Shown piece by piece: positions 1 through 8,290 of a DNA stretch of 64,000 nt (position 1 is the stretch's first letter; each line of letters opens with the position of its first letter). Origin of the DNA: Neorhizobium galegae. Its GTDB lineage: Bacteria > Pseudomonadota > Alphaproteobacteria > Rhizobiales > Rhizobiaceae. The stretch covers positions 2,299,501 through 2,363,500 of the forward strand of contig NZ_CP090095.1 in assembly GCF_021391675.1 (NCBI RefSeq), read 5' to 3'. Position numbers and translations under genes: made by a program. A model generated the notes under the pieces. That model was not told where the DNA came from. It made no database searches and saw only the letters and a program-made list of their open reading frames with translations.

Positions 1-269
1 ACCCGCCGGATCGGCGCACCGTGGCGATCGGGATGGCTGTAGGCGATCTCGATCCCGCCGCGCTCCCTTTCCGTCCCTGAGGAGAGGATCGAAGGGTTCC
101 AGCTCGCTTCCTCGCCACCGGGGTGAAAGGCGTGCCAGAGACGTTCAGGAGCGATTTCGAGCGTCCGATGCAGCGTGATGGTGCGGCGGCCGACGGGTGC
201 AGCCATCAGCAGCCAGAGCAGACCGAGATTGATCGTCAGCAATAGGACGGCGGAGACAATGGGAGTCAT
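1..269 (-). CDS. SRPBCC (polyketide cyclase/dehydrase-like) membrane-anchored protein, 3' end outside window
   Basis: Only the first ~89 residues are present; the gene runs off the left edge. The N-terminus has one hydrophobic segment (residues ~4-24, VSAVLLLTINLGLLWLLMAA), followed by RTITLHRTLEIAPERLWHAF, which resembles the first strand and helix of the START/SRPBCC hydrophobic-ligand-binding fold. An ATG at 269 is preceded by GAGGT at good spacing; an in-frame ATG at 299 has no such site. Ligand and role are unknown. It follows the hypothetical gene at 407-1126 on the same strand after 137 bp. That gap contains a GCGGTT-N5-AACCGC hairpin (343-359) without a T tract. Confidence 0.6.
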   Translation of the reverse strand, partial: MTPIVSAVLLLTINLGLLWLLMAAPVGRRTITLHRTLEIAPERLWHAFHPGGEEASWNPSILSSGTERERGGIEIAYSHPDRHGAPIRR

Positions 270-406
270 ATCGACCTCGGGAGCCTGTCGGCTCGCCATT
301 GGCCGATCATCACGGACACCATTAGGCCGATTGATTTTCCAGGCGGTTTAGCCAACCGCTAAAATGTGAACGAGCAGCCGTGCAACGCGGCGCGACCGGC
401 GGTTCG

Positions 407-1126
407 TCAGGCCGCCACCTCTCGCGTCATCAGGCGATGCCCGGCATCGGTCACCAGCCAGGGACCGGAGCGCAGCACGTCCTTCGGCCTTTCATAGGTC
501 GCCACCGTGGCGATCATTTCCCGCCAGGCGGGATGATGGGCTTCAGCATCGGCCAGTTCGTCGATCCCGCGCAGGACGCGCGCTTCGACCGGCGAGAGCA
601 TAAGCCGGCCACGTTCCATCGCGCCGCGCAGCACCCGCCAGATATAGGTGAGATCAAAGGCGGCGATGCCAGGAGAGTTGGGGCGGGCGGCGTGGTAGGC
701 GCCGCGTGCGCCGGGCTCGAGGGCAAGGCGCACCTGGTCGAGAGCAAAGGCCGAGAGGCTCTCCGGCACCTCGGACGCCACTTCCATGGCATGCAGCAGC
801 AATTCGAGCTCCAGCGCGGAATGAACGGCACCGTCGGCGGCGATCGTGCGCATCAGCCAGCTGGCTTTCGCGTCGTCGATGCGTCCCAGCGGCTCCGTGC
901 CGCGCACGAGATATGCCGTCAGGCTTTCGACGAAATAGGTCGACCATTCGGGGCTTTGTTCGGGACAGGAATCATTCAGCGCAAAAAGGGCGAGCGCGTC
1001 TTCGGAGGAGCAAATGCCATCCGGGAACGCGTATTTGCGCAGCATCAAAATATCGTCGGCCACAATCCGACCCTTCCCGGCGATGACACATGCCGGAAAA
1101 GAAAAGCGGAACCCGCTCATCTTCAT
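407..1126 (-). CDS. Conserved hypothetical protein, 239 aa
   Basis: This is a soluble protein without a signal peptide or membrane segment. The start is an ATG with GGAGAA directly upstream on the minus strand. I do not recognise a domain. The sequence is mostly helical and Leu/Ala-rich (for example ALELELLLHAMEVASEVPES) and ends in GPWLVTDAGHRLMTREVAA. Codon use is that of the neighbouring chromosomal genes, which favours this frame over the long open frame on the opposite strand. Function cannot be assigned from the sequence. Confidence 0.75.
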   Translation of the reverse strand: MKMSGFRFSFPACVIAGKGRIVADDILMLRKYAFPDGICSSEDALALFALNDSCPEQSPEWSTYFVESLTAYLVRGTEPLGRIDDAKASWLMRTIAADGAVHSALELELLLHAMEVASEVPESLSAFALDQVRLALEPGARGAYHAARPNSPGIAAFDLTYIWRVLRGAMERGRLMLSPVEARVLRGIDELADAEAHHPAWREMIATVATYERPKDVLRSGPWLVTDAGHRLMTREVAA

Positions 1127-1220
1127 TTCTCCGTTTCATCATGAAACTCAATGTGGGTGATAATTGAGAGAAGTTGAGAGGCAGAAAAGAAGCGCGGTTA
1201 ACCGGTGGGAAACGGCGCCT

Positions 1221-2141
1221 TCAGACGGTCTCCAACTGCTTCGATTTGGAACGCTCCCGCCAGATGATGAACAGGCCGGAGGCGACGATGATGGCGATGC
1301 CGAACCATTTGGAGGCGGTCGGGAAGTCGCCGAACAGGGCGTAACCGAGCACGGTCGCCGAGATGATCTCGAAATACTGGAAGGGTGCAAGCAGCGACAG
1401 CGGCGCCAGCCGGAAGGCACGCACCACGAGCAGATGCATATAGCCCGAGATCGAGCCGAGCAGCATCAGCAGGACGAGACCGAGCCAGGAGGCGGGGAGC
1501 GACGGCGTAAAATCCCCAGCCCCCGTGCTATCCCCGATGACCAGGGCCGCGGCCATGAACAGCGTTCCCCCGACGCCCGCCATGGTCTGCATGACGAGCG
1601 GCAGATCGGCTTCGCCGATCGCCCGGTTGAGGAAAAGGTAGAGCGTGAAGAGGAAGGCGCAGGCGACCGGCAGAAGCGCCGTCCAGCCGAAGATCGCATA
1701 GCTCGGCTGGATGACGATCATGGCACCGCCGAAACCTGCGACGATCGCCAGCCAGCGCCGCCAGCCGACCTTTTCCCGCAAAAAGATCGCCGACATCATC
1801 GTGAGCATGAAAGGTTCGACGAAATAGATGGCGAAGACATCGGCGAGCGGCATGTATTTGACCGCCGCGAAGAACATCAGGCTGGCCGCCGCATGCAGCA
1901 CGCCGCGCAGCAGGTTCATCCAGGGGCGCTTCGGCCGGAAGATGGCAGCGCCCGTGAAGACGGCGAGCGGCAGAATGCAGACGAGCTGGAAAAAGAAGCG
2001 GTAGAAGGTCACCTGGCCGGGCGACATCGCCTCGAAGGTCGCCATGTATTTGGCGATGGCATCCATCACCGGCAGGATGACCATGCAGGTGGCCATGATG
2101 GCCATGCCCTTCAGCGGATTTTCAGGTGTGGAAGGGGGCAT
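1221..2141 (-). CDS. DMT-superfamily (EamA) permease
   Basis: This inner-membrane permease of about 306 aa has ten hydrophobic segments arranged as two tandem EamA repeats, the layout of drug/metabolite transporters that export small metabolites or amino-acid derivatives. The end of the first repeat reads FVEPFMLTMMSAIFLREKVG, a typical EamA helix, and the second ends ISATVLGYALFGDFPTASKW. The chosen ATG at 2141 starts before the first helix. The frame stays open to a TTG at 2189, so up to 16 more residues are possible. It lies 62 bp downstream of lipB on the same strand and may be co-transcribed. The substrate cannot be predicted. Confidence 0.85.
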   Translation of the reverse strand: MPPSTPENPLKGMAIMATCMVILPVMDAIAKYMATFEAMSPGQVTFYRFFFQLVCILPLAVFTGAAIFRPKRPWMNLLRGVLHAAASLMFFAAVKYMPLADVFAIYFVEPFMLTMMSAIFLREKVGWRRWLAIVAGFGGAMIVIQPSYAIFGWTALLPVACAFLFTLYLFLNRAIGEADLPLVMQTMAGVGGTLFMAAALVIGDSTGAGDFTPSLPASWLGLVLLMLLGSISGYMHLLVVRAFRLAPLSLLAPFQYFEIISATVLGYALFGDFPTASKWFGIAIIVASGLFIIWRERSKSKQLETV

Positions 2142-2203
2142 GCCCGGGACTTTCGAGGAACCGGGTTCTTCAACCACAGCGACCGGCAATGTTCAAGCCA
2201 CAA

Positions 2204-2932
2204 TCAGGCGGCGGCAGGGTCAGAGGCCGTGGCGCCGAAGATTTCCTCGAAGGCTTCGCGCAGGCGCATGTCCACATCGGCCATCATCACCGGAAGGCCG
2301 AGATCGACGAGGCTCGTGACGCCATAGGCACTGATTCCGCAGGGCACGATGCCGGTGAAATGCGAGAGGTCCGGGTCGACATTGAGGGACAGGCCGTGGA
2401 AGCTCACCCAGCGGCGCAGGCGGATGCCGAGGGCGGCCACCTTGTCCTCTGCCATAGAGCCGTCCGGCAGAAGCGGCTTTTCCGGACGGCGCACCCAGAC
2501 GCCGACGCGGTCTTCGCGCCGTTCGCCGCGCACGTTCATCATGTCGAGGGTGCGGATCACCAGTTCCTCGAGCGCCGCCACATAGGCGCGCACGTCCTGG
2601 CGCCGGCGCTTGAGGTCGAGCATCACGTAAGCGACGCGCTGGCCGGGACCATGATAGGTGTATTCGCCGCCTCGGCCTGTGGAAAACACCGGAAACCGGT
2701 CCGGCTCGATCAGGTCGGCGGCGTCGGCGCTGGTGCCGGCGGTATAGAGCGGCGGGTGTTCGAGCAGCCAGACGAGCTCGTCGGCACGGCCATCGGCGAT
2801 CGCCGCCACCTCGCGCTCCATCTCCGCCACCGCGGCCTCGTAAGGGACAAGCCCATCGGAGATTCGCCAGCGCACCGGCGGAGAGCCGGCTTGCGGCAGC
2901 ATGGACAGATTGAGGTCGGTGCGTGTGAGCAT
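2204..2932 (-). CDS. lipB: Octanoyl-[acyl-carrier-protein]:protein N-octanoyltransferase LipB
   Basis: LipB transfers octanoyl groups from octanoyl-ACP to lipoyl domains of 2-oxoacid dehydrogenases and the glycine cleavage H protein, the first step of endogenous lipoate synthesis in the cytosol. The 242-aa product has the substrate-binding [13 protein letters not shown] motif (residues ~87-98), the catalytic Lys in [10 protein letters not shown] (K164) and the catalytic Cys in GIVPCGIS (C198). Length is normal for the family. The start is taken as the ATG at 2932; an in-frame TTG 36 nt upstream is less likely. The EamA permease follows on the same strand. Confidence 0.95.
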   Translation of the reverse strand: MLTRTDLNLSMLPQAGSPPVRWRISDGLVPYEAAVAEMEREVAAIADGRADELVWLLEHPPLYTAGTSADAADLIEPDRFPVFSTGRGGEYTYHGPGQRVAYVMLDLKRRRQDVRAYVAALEELVIRTLDMMNVRGERREDRVGVWVRRPEKPLLPDGSMAEDKVAALGIRLRRWVSFHGLSLNVDPDLSHFTGIVPCGISAYGVTSLVDLGLPVMMADVDMRLREAFEEIFGATASDPAAA

Positions 2933-3109
2933 GGAAAATCTTCTGGCAAAAACAAAAGGGTGCGGCAAGAGGCCGGTTTTCGGCCCGGTTTATATAGGCA
3001 TTCGGGAGAAGAATTTTTATCCTTCAAAAATCTGTCACGGCGCACTTGTGCACCCCAAATGCTTTTGCTACATGCAGCCCCGCCGGCGCAAGTCGGCATC
3101 TACCACGAT

Positions 3110-3194
3110 GCGGTCGTGGCGGAATTGGTAGACGCGCAGCGTTGAGGTCGCTGTGTCGCAAGACGTGGAAGTTCGAGTCTTCTCGACCGCACCA
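3110..3194 (+). tRNA. tRNA-Leu (anticodon GAG)
   Basis: The 7-bp acceptor stem GCGGTCG/CGACCGC closes on an encoded ACCA end. The anticodon stem CAGCG/CGCTG holds the 7-nt loop TTGAGGT, giving anticodon GAG, which reads CUC/CUU leucine codons. A long variable arm and the T loop TTCGAGT mark a class II tRNA. A strong intrinsic terminator follows within 10 bp. Confidence 0.96.
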
Positions 3195-3199
3195 AAATA

Positions 3200-3223
3200 A
3201 AAACCCGCTTCGGCGGGTTTTTT
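3200..3223 (+). terminator. Intrinsic terminator of tRNA-Leu
   Basis: The stem AAACCCGC/GCGGGTTT with loop TTCG is followed by a T run. It begins six bases after the tRNA CCA end. Confidence 0.9.
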
Positions 3224-3377
3224 GTTGCCTGGATGAAATGGCATCTGGGAAATTGGGCCATCTGCCGCTCCGATGGCAAAACATCGAGCTATATCGCGTA
3301 TCGCGGATGCGATCCTGAAATTCCTCGCCTATCTTGGGTTCGCTCCAAGCTCGTATGTGCAAGGGAAGGACAAGCCC

Positions 3378-3800
3378 ATGGTCGAACTGAAAATCAAGAC
3401 ACGGCCGATCGGTGCGACCGCCATCCTCGGACGCCTCGGTCACCCGCGGGTGACAAGTGAGACGGGTGGTCAGGTGGAAGTGGTCACCGGGGCTTCCGAG
3501 CCGGGGTTCAACCCGCTCGACCTGATGTTTTCATCGCTTGCCGCCTGCCTTGTACTCAGCGGCCGGATCGCCGCGAGCAAGCTCGGCATTCTCGACAGGC
3601 TGAGCGAGGTGAGGGTGCATGTGACGGGCGAAAAGGCCCATGAAGGACCGTCGCGCATCACCAAATTCATCGTGGATTTCCGCGTCGAAGGGGAGTTCGA
3701 CGACGAGCAGAAAAGGCAGATCGCCCATATGGCTGAGGAGATGTGCACCGTCAGCAATACGCTGAAAAGTTCGCCGGATATTTCGCTGACGATCGGTTAG
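3378..3800 (+). CDS. OsmC family protein
   Basis: This is a 140-aa OsmC/Ohr-superfamily protein, a family of small cytosolic dimers that reduce organic hydroperoxides through a pair of cysteines or serve related stress roles. FNPLDLMFSSLAACLVLSGR is the signature helix with the first family Cys (in SLAACL). The second position is in EEMCTVSNTLKSS. The start is the ATG at 3378, preceded by GGAAGGA. The frame is open upstream to 3273, but that stretch has no ribosome-binding site. A convergent BON-domain gene begins 13 bp after the stop. Whether it is a true peroxidase cannot be told from sequence alone. Confidence 0.88.
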   Translation: MVELKIKTRPIGATAILGRLGHPRVTSETGGQVEVVTGASEPGFNPLDLMFSSLAACLVLSGRIAASKLGILDRLSEVRVHVTGEKAHEGPSRITKFIVDFRVEGEFDDEQKRQIAHMAEEMCTVSNTLKSSPDISLTIG

Positions 3801-3813
3801 CGTCGCCAAGCCC

Positions 3814-4305
3814 TTAGTCGTCGTCGGGAATGTGGCTGTCGACGCCTTCGAGCCGGAGATTGTTGACCAGTTCGCGGACGCCGGCGACGCGTTGAATCCG
3901 TCGGGCGATCTTGCGTGAGGTCGCCGCATCGTCGACGGCGCCTTCGAGCGTCACCGTGCCATCCTCGACATGCACATCGATCGACGCCATGTCGATCATA
4001 TCGAGCTCGTCGATCGCGTCGGTGACCCGTTCTTCGAGATCGTCGGCATCCTCGATCCCCTTCGTGCCGGGGCGAATGGTATCGACCAGCCGTTCTTCAG
4101 AGCCGTCGCTTTCGACGTTATCCACCTGATAGCCACGATTGCGGTCCGTGTCGAAATTGGCCTTGGGATCGCCATAGGCGGCGTTATCGACGGGGCGGGC
4201 GCCGGTTGCATCGTCATAGGGCCAGCCGTCATCGATATTTCGGTCATCGTAATCGCGGAAATCTTCTTCGCGCGAAATATCGTCAGCTTTTTTCTTGCCC
4301 GGCAC
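3814..4305 (-). CDS. BON-domain protein, 163 aa
   Basis: The C-terminal ~70 residues (from DLEERVTDAIDELDMIDMAS to NNLRLEGVD) form a BON domain, a lipid- or ligand-binding module found in OsmY and related stress or envelope proteins. The N-terminal 85 residues are strongly acidic and low in complexity (DDRNIDDGWPYDDATG) and probably disordered. There is no signal peptide. Translation starts at GTG 4305, fixed by a perfect AGGAGG just upstream. A second BON gene (4383-4640) lies immediately upstream on the same strand, so the two may work together or be co-expressed. Confidence 0.85.
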   Translation of the reverse strand: MPGKKKADDISREEDFRDYDDRNIDDGWPYDDATGARPVDNAAYGDPKANFDTDRNRGYQVDNVESDGSEERLVDTIRPGTKGIEDADDLEERVTDAIDELDMIDMASIDVHVEDGTVTLEGAVDDAATSRKIARRIQRVAGVRELVNNLRLEGVDSHIPDDD

Positions 4306-4382
4306 GAGCGCCTCCTGTCAGTTCAAAATGGACCCGGCGCACCCCCAATTCACAAAAAGGCTGATGCGCCGGGTACTTCGCT

Positions 4383-4640
4383 TCAATGGCTCGTGGATGC
4401 GCCATTCTTGTTACCCGTCAGGGTCAGATGGCTTTCGACATCATGTACGCCATCCACGGTTTCCGCGCTCAATACGGCCTTCCTGGCCGAGAACACGGTA
4501 TCGACGGAACCCTCGAGGATAACCTTGGTTCCCTCGGCATGGGGTTCGATCGTCGATGAGTCGACGTCCGGCAGTGCGGCCAGACGCTCGGATACTTTTC
4601 GCTCGAGCTCGGCTGCGGTCTTGTCTGCTGTCGCATTCAT
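4383..4640 (-). CDS. Small single BON-domain protein, 85 aa
   Basis: The whole protein is one BON domain: helix LERKVSERLAALPDVDSSTI, strand TKVILEGSVDTVFSARKAV and a second half HDVESHLTLTG. There is no signal peptide or membrane segment, so it would act in the cytosol or on the inner face of the membrane. An ATG start is supported by GAGGAG at 8-9 nt. It lies 77 bp upstream of the larger BON gene on the same strand. Such tandem BON genes are common near osmotic-stress functions; the ligand here is unknown. Confidence 0.85.
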   Translation of the reverse strand: MNATADKTAAELERKVSERLAALPDVDSSTIEPHAEGTKVILEGSVDTVFSARKAVLSAETVDGVHDVESHLTLTGNKNGASTSH

Positions 4641-4709
4641 GGTCGTAGCTCCTCGCTGGACTTGCGACCTGACAACGGGCGAACGCGGATTTGGTTCGGT
4701 TCGGGATTT

Positions 4710-5201
4710 TTATTTTCCCTTGCCCCATTTGCGCAGCAGCCGATCCCGCTTCAGGCGGGACAGCCGTTTCAGCCAGAAGATGCCATCGAGCTGGTCGATC
4801 TCGTGCTGCATGCAGATGGAATAGAAGCCCTCGGCGTCCTCTTCATGAACGGCACCGCCGAGATCCTGATAGCGGAACCGGATCCTTTTCGGGCGCTCGA
4901 CCTCGTCGTTTGCACCGGGCATGGAGACGCTGCCTTCCATGTGCCGCATCAGTTCGTCCGAGGACGCAAGGACCTGCGGATTGGCGTAGAAGCGCGGACC
5001 GCTTTCCCTCGACAGTTCCAACACCACGAGCCGGGTGAAGACGCCGATATGCGCGGCGGTGATCCCGACGCCGGGTGCCGCCCGCATCGTATCGAGAAGG
5101 TCATGGGCCAGCGCCGTCAGGGTCGCGTCGAAAACCATGACCGGTTCGCAGGGGCTGGATAGGCCCGGATCGGGATATTTCAGGATGGTTCGGATGGCCA
5201 C
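4710..5201 (-). CDS. Peptide-deformylase-like protein with degenerate metal site
   Basis: The 163-aa product is colinear with peptide deformylase, which removes N-formyl groups from nascent proteins using a Cys-His-His-bound metal. The three family motifs are recognisable but altered. GxGLAAxQ reads GVGITAAH (H51 for Gln). EGCLS reads EGSVS (Ser91 for the metal-binding Cys). HExDH reads HEIDQ (H133 and E134 kept, Gln137 for the second His). It is therefore probably not an active deformylase, and a bona fide def must exist elsewhere. The start is GTG 5201, set by AGAGGAG; the frame is open further upstream but lacks a site. Its function may be regulatory or structural on the ribosome, which is inference. 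Confidence 0.8.
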   Translation of the reverse strand: MAIRTILKYPDPGLSSPCEPVMVFDATLTALAHDLLDTMRAAPGVGITAAHIGVFTRLVVLELSRESGPRFYANPQVLASSDELMRHMEGSVSMPGANDEVERPKRIRFRYQDLGGAVHEEDAEGFYSICMQHEIDQLDGIFWLKRLSRLKRDRLLRKWGKGK

Positions 5202-5396
5202 TTTTCGAACTCCTCTCGCTGCCCTTCGGGGTTTTTCCGCATCGTTTCGCCATGCGCTCTGGACCCGGAACGGCAATTGTTCTAGCAGGAAAACAGGTGG
5301 CATGAGCAATAGCGCCGGGTGTAGCTATCCGGTTGTTGACAATATGTTTTTTGCCGCCATTCTCCTTTTGTCAAAGACCAGCAGCGAGGGCGGCAG

Positions 5397-6815
5397 ATGA
5401 GCGATATCGGCGAGGACGACCGCCTGCGCACAAAAACCGACGATGCCGGTGACGACATCTATTCCGAGGACGGCGCGATCCGCGCCGACTTCCTGGCGAT
5501 GGTTGGCGCCGCAATCGCCGATCGTGACACGCTTTTCCTGCGCAGCCACGTAGCGCGCCTGCACGAATCGGAACTTGGCGACCTGCTCGAAGCGATCCTG
5601 CCCGACCAGCGCCATGCGCTTGTGCGGCTGCTCGGCGACGACTTCGACCTGACCGCGCTGACCGAGGTCGACGAAAACATCCGCATGGAGATCGTCGACC
5701 AGATGTCGAACGCGCAGATCGCGGCGGCGATCGGCGATCTCGATTCGGACGACGCGGTCTACATTCTGGAAGACCTCGACCACGAGGACCGGGAAGAAAT
5801 CCTCGCGCAACTGCCGTTCACCGAGCGGGTGCGGCTGCGCCGCGCGCTCGACTATCCCGAACAGTCGGCCGGCCGCCGCATGCAGACGGAATTCGTCGCG
5901 GTGCCGCCGTTCTGGACCGTCGGCCAGACGATCGACTACATGCGCGACGAGGAGGATCTGCCGGAGAGCTTTACCCAGATCTTCGTGATCGATCCGACCT
6001 TCAAGCTGCTCGGCGTGCTCGACCTCGACCGTATCCTGCGCGCCAAGCGGCAGGTGAAGATCGAGACGATCATGCGGGAGACGAACTATCCGATCCCGGC
6101 CGACATGGACCAGGAAGAAGCAGCCCAGCTCTTCGAACAGTACGACCTGCTCTCGGCCGCCGTCGTCGACGAGAACGGCCGGCTGGTCGGCGTGCTGACC
6201 ATCGACGACGTGGTCGACGTCATCCAGGAGGAGGCGGAAGAGGACATCATGCGCCTCTCCGGCGTCGGCGACGAAGAACTGTCCGACTCGGTGCGCGAGA
6301 CCTCGCGGTCACGGGTGCCGTGGCTGCTGGTCAATCTGTTCACCGCCTTCATTTCAGCGTCGGTGATCTCGCTTTTCGAGGCGACGATCGAACAGGTGGT
6401 GGCGCTCGCCATCCTGATGCCGATCGTCGCCGGCATGGGCGGCAATGCCGGCTCGCAGACGATGACGGTGACGGTGCGCGCGCTTGCGACCCGCAATCTC
6501 GACATTCACAATGCCTGGCGCGTCGCGCGACGCGAGGCGGGCGTCGGCCTGATCAACGGCGTGGTGATCGGCTGTCTCGTCGGCATGGTGGCCGGCCTGT
6601 GGTTCCACGACGTCCATATCGGCGGGCTGATCGCCACCGCCATGCTGATCAACATGTTTGCGGCCGCCATGGCCGGCATCATGATCCCGCTGCTGCTCGA
6701 CCGGGCCGGTGCCGATCCGGCGGTATCGTCGGCGGTGTTCGTTACGGCGATTACCGATACGACCGGTTTCTTCTCGTTCCTGGGATTGGCGACCTGGTGG
6801 TTCATGACGGGCTGA
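5397..6815 (+). CDS. mgtE: Magnesium transporter MgtE
   Basis: MgtE is a homodimeric inner-membrane channel for Mg2+ gated by its cytosolic domains. In order, the 472 aa show an N-terminal superhelical domain (residues ~30-150, repeated EDLDHEDREEILAQL-type helices), two CBS domains (~150-275, ending VLTIDDVVDVIQEE) and five membrane helices (~300-470). Among these is MPIVAGMGGNAGSQTMTVTV, the conserved pore segment with the Mg2+-binding Asp in the family near AGADPA (DRAGADPAVSSAVFVTAITD). Length is normal. The ATG at 5397 follows GAGGGCGG. No Mg2+ riboswitch is apparent in the 195-bp upstream gap. A MerR gene follows after 57 bp. Confidence 0.95.
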   Translation: MSDIGEDDRLRTKTDDAGDDIYSEDGAIRADFLAMVGAAIADRDTLFLRSHVARLHESELGDLLEAILPDQRHALVRLLGDDFDLTALTEVDENIRMEIVDQMSNAQIAAAIGDLDSDDAVYILEDLDHEDREEILAQLPFTERVRLRRALDYPEQSAGRRMQTEFVAVPPFWTVGQTIDYMRDEEDLPESFTQIFVIDPTFKLLGVLDLDRILRAKRQVKIETIMRETNYPIPADMDQEEAAQLFEQYDLLSAAVVDENGRLVGVLTIDDVVDVIQEEAEEDIMRLSGVGDEELSDSVRETSRSRVPWLLVNLFTAFISASVISLFEATIEQVVALAILMPIVAGMGGNAGSQTMTVTVRALATRNLDIHNAWRVARREAGVGLINGVVIGCLVGMVAGLWFHDVHIGGLIATAMLINMFAAAMAGIMIPLLLDRAGADPAVSSAVFVTAITDTTGFFSFLGLATWWFMTG

Positions 6816-6823
6816 GCTCAAAA

Positions 6824-6847
6824 ATTGACTGTTACGTAAAAGTCAAT
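6824..6847. promoter_or_regulatory. Palindromic operator upstream of MerR gene
   Basis: ATTGAC-N12-GTCAAT is a 24-bp near-perfect inverted repeat with TTACGTAA at its centre, 25 bp before the MerR start codon. MerR-family regulators bind such sites between the promoter elements of their targets, and autoregulation is the simplest reading. LiuR-type regulators of branched-chain acyl-CoA degradation favour TTACGT-containing palindromes. Confidence 0.6.
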
Positions 6848-6872
6848 TAGTTTGGCTGACGAGTAGCAGGAC

Positions 6873-7265
6873 ATGATCGTGAACAAGTATTATAGCATTA
6901 CGGAGCTGACGCGTGAATTCGGGGTCTCGACCCGCACGCTGCGCTTCTATGAGGACGAGGGGCTGATCCACCCCGAGCGCCGGGGTCGCACGCGGCTTTT
7001 CCGGGCAACGGATCGCCGACTGATCCAGGAAATCCTGCGCGGCCGCCGGATCGGCTTCACGATCGCCGAGATCCGCGAAATCATCCAGGTCTACAAGGAG
7101 CCACCGGGAGAGCTGGGGCAGCTCAAGCTGTTGATGACGCGCCTCGACGAGAAGCGCAACGACCTGCGCCAGAAGCGCAAGGATATCGACGACACGCTGA
7201 GCGAACTCGACAATGTCGAGGAAGCCTGCCTGACCCGGCTTGCCGAAATCGGCGTAGGGACCTGA
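6873..7265 (+). CDS. MerR-family transcriptional regulator
   Basis: This is a 130-aa DNA-binding protein. Residues ~7-75 are the MerR winged helix-turn-helix (YYSITELTREFGVSTRTLRF, then YEDEGLIHPERRG). The rest is one long dimerisation coiled coil (LMTRLDEKRNDLRQKRKDID), with a single C-terminal Cys (EEACLTRL) and no multi-Cys metal loop. It therefore belongs with the small-molecule or acyl-CoA-sensing MerR members such as LiuR rather than the metal sensors. The palindrome at 6824-6847 is its likely operator. No degradation genes flank it, so its targets are probably elsewhere. Confidence 0.9.
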   Translation: MIVNKYYSITELTREFGVSTRTLRFYEDEGLIHPERRGRTRLFRATDRRLIQEILRGRRIGFTIAEIREIIQVYKEPPGELGQLKLLMTRLDEKRNDLRQKRKDIDDTLSELDNVEEACLTRLAEIGVGT

Positions 7266-7280
7266 TCTTTCAAAATCCGG

Positions 7281-8267
7281 CTATTGCGCCTCGATCGAGC
7301 ATTGTTCGGCGAGCGACTGCACCCGCTCGTCCTGCGGAGCGATGGCGCCGGACTGCAGCGGCGTCATCAGCGACTGGGCGATCAGCTTGTCGGCTGTACA
7401 GCCGCAGAACTTCTGGCAGAGGCCGGCGTCGTTGCCCTGGCCCGTGCAGCCCGCCTCGCAGCTTCTGACATAGCCGATCCGCGGATCGGGCGGCGGGGCT
7501 GGATGCACCAGCGAGAAGAGGTAGACCAGCGCGATCAGGACCGGCTGGTGGACGAGATAGACGATCAGACTGTGTCGTCCGGCCTTCGAGAGAAGGTTCG
7601 GCCGCGTCTGGACCGCTGCGAGCTTCGGAAGCCAGTTTTTCGATAGCGCCAGCCGCGTGACGGCCACCCCGGCCAGAAGTGCCGCGATCCAGGGAAACAG
7701 CGGCACATAGTCGTTCGAGCGCGGCGGGATTTCGGCAAAGCCGAGCCAGCTCAGGTAACGGGCGTCGAACAGGGCCGAATCCAGGGCGCCGGGCACAAGA
7801 CTGTAGTCGACGATCATTGCTACAATGACCAGAACGACAATCGCACCCGTCAGCAACGGTGGCAGGCGCAGGAAGGCGAGGCCGATCAGGCTCGACAGCG
7901 CGATATTGTGCAGGATGCCGAAATAGATCCATTCGCTCGGAAAGGCGACCAGCGTCGCGATGCTGATCGCGACTGCAGCGCCTGCGACCATCGCAAAACG
8001 CTTCCAGAAGGGCTTCCAGCGGATATTCGGGAAATGCGCGAGGACGAGGCTGACGCCCGCCAGGAACAGGAAGGAGCTGGCGATCGAGCGGGCATAGACC
8101 TTGAAAAAGCCCTGGGTCGCCGTGCCGGGATCGACATAGCCGAAAAACTCGAGATCCCAGGTGAAGTGATAGGTCGCCATGGCGATGAGGGCGACGCCGC
8201 GCAGCGTATCGATCAGCGTGATGCGGGGTCTGCGCGGGGCGGGGTTCTGGGCTTCGGCAACAGTCAC
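7281..8267 (-). CDS. DUF1624 membrane protein (heparan-alpha-glucosaminide N-acetyltransferase-like)
   Basis: The ~328-aa inner-membrane protein has eight or more hydrophobic helices and begins with PRITLIDTLRGVALIAMATY, then HFTWDLEFFGY, the signature of the DUF1624/HGSNAT-like acyltransferase family. The conserved His of the YHF segment is present. The C-terminal ~70 residues are an unusual Cys-rich tail (CEAGCTGQGNDAGLCQKFCG). The start is GTG 8267 with GGAAAG at 8-9 nt; a longer frame would overlap the upstream gene. It lies 23 bp downstream of the DUF599 gene and is probably in its operon. The substrate is unknown. Confidence 0.82.
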   Translation of the reverse strand: MTVAEAQNPAPRRPRITLIDTLRGVALIAMATYHFTWDLEFFGYVDPGTATQGFFKVYARSIASSFLFLAGVSLVLAHFPNIRWKPFWKRFAMVAGAAVAISIATLVAFPSEWIYFGILHNIALSSLIGLAFLRLPPLLTGAIVVLVIVAMIVDYSLVPGALDSALFDARYLSWLGFAEIPPRSNDYVPLFPWIAALLAGVAVTRLALSKNWLPKLAAVQTRPNLLSKAGRHSLIVYLVHQPVLIALVYLFSLVHPAPPPDPRIGYVRSCEAGCTGQGNDAGLCQKFCGCTADKLIAQSLMTPLQSGAIAPQDERVQSLAEQCSIEAQ

Positions 8268-8290
8268 TGCTTGTCTTTCCGGATCCAATT

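Noticed and set aside
1071..1078. CCCTTCCC, a KOPS motif pointing away from dif
   Set aside because: One exception among 16 is compatible with biased but not absolute KOPS orientation.
5310..5396. Mg2+ riboswitch upstream of mgtE
   Set aside because: The gap is short and shows no M-box-like stems.
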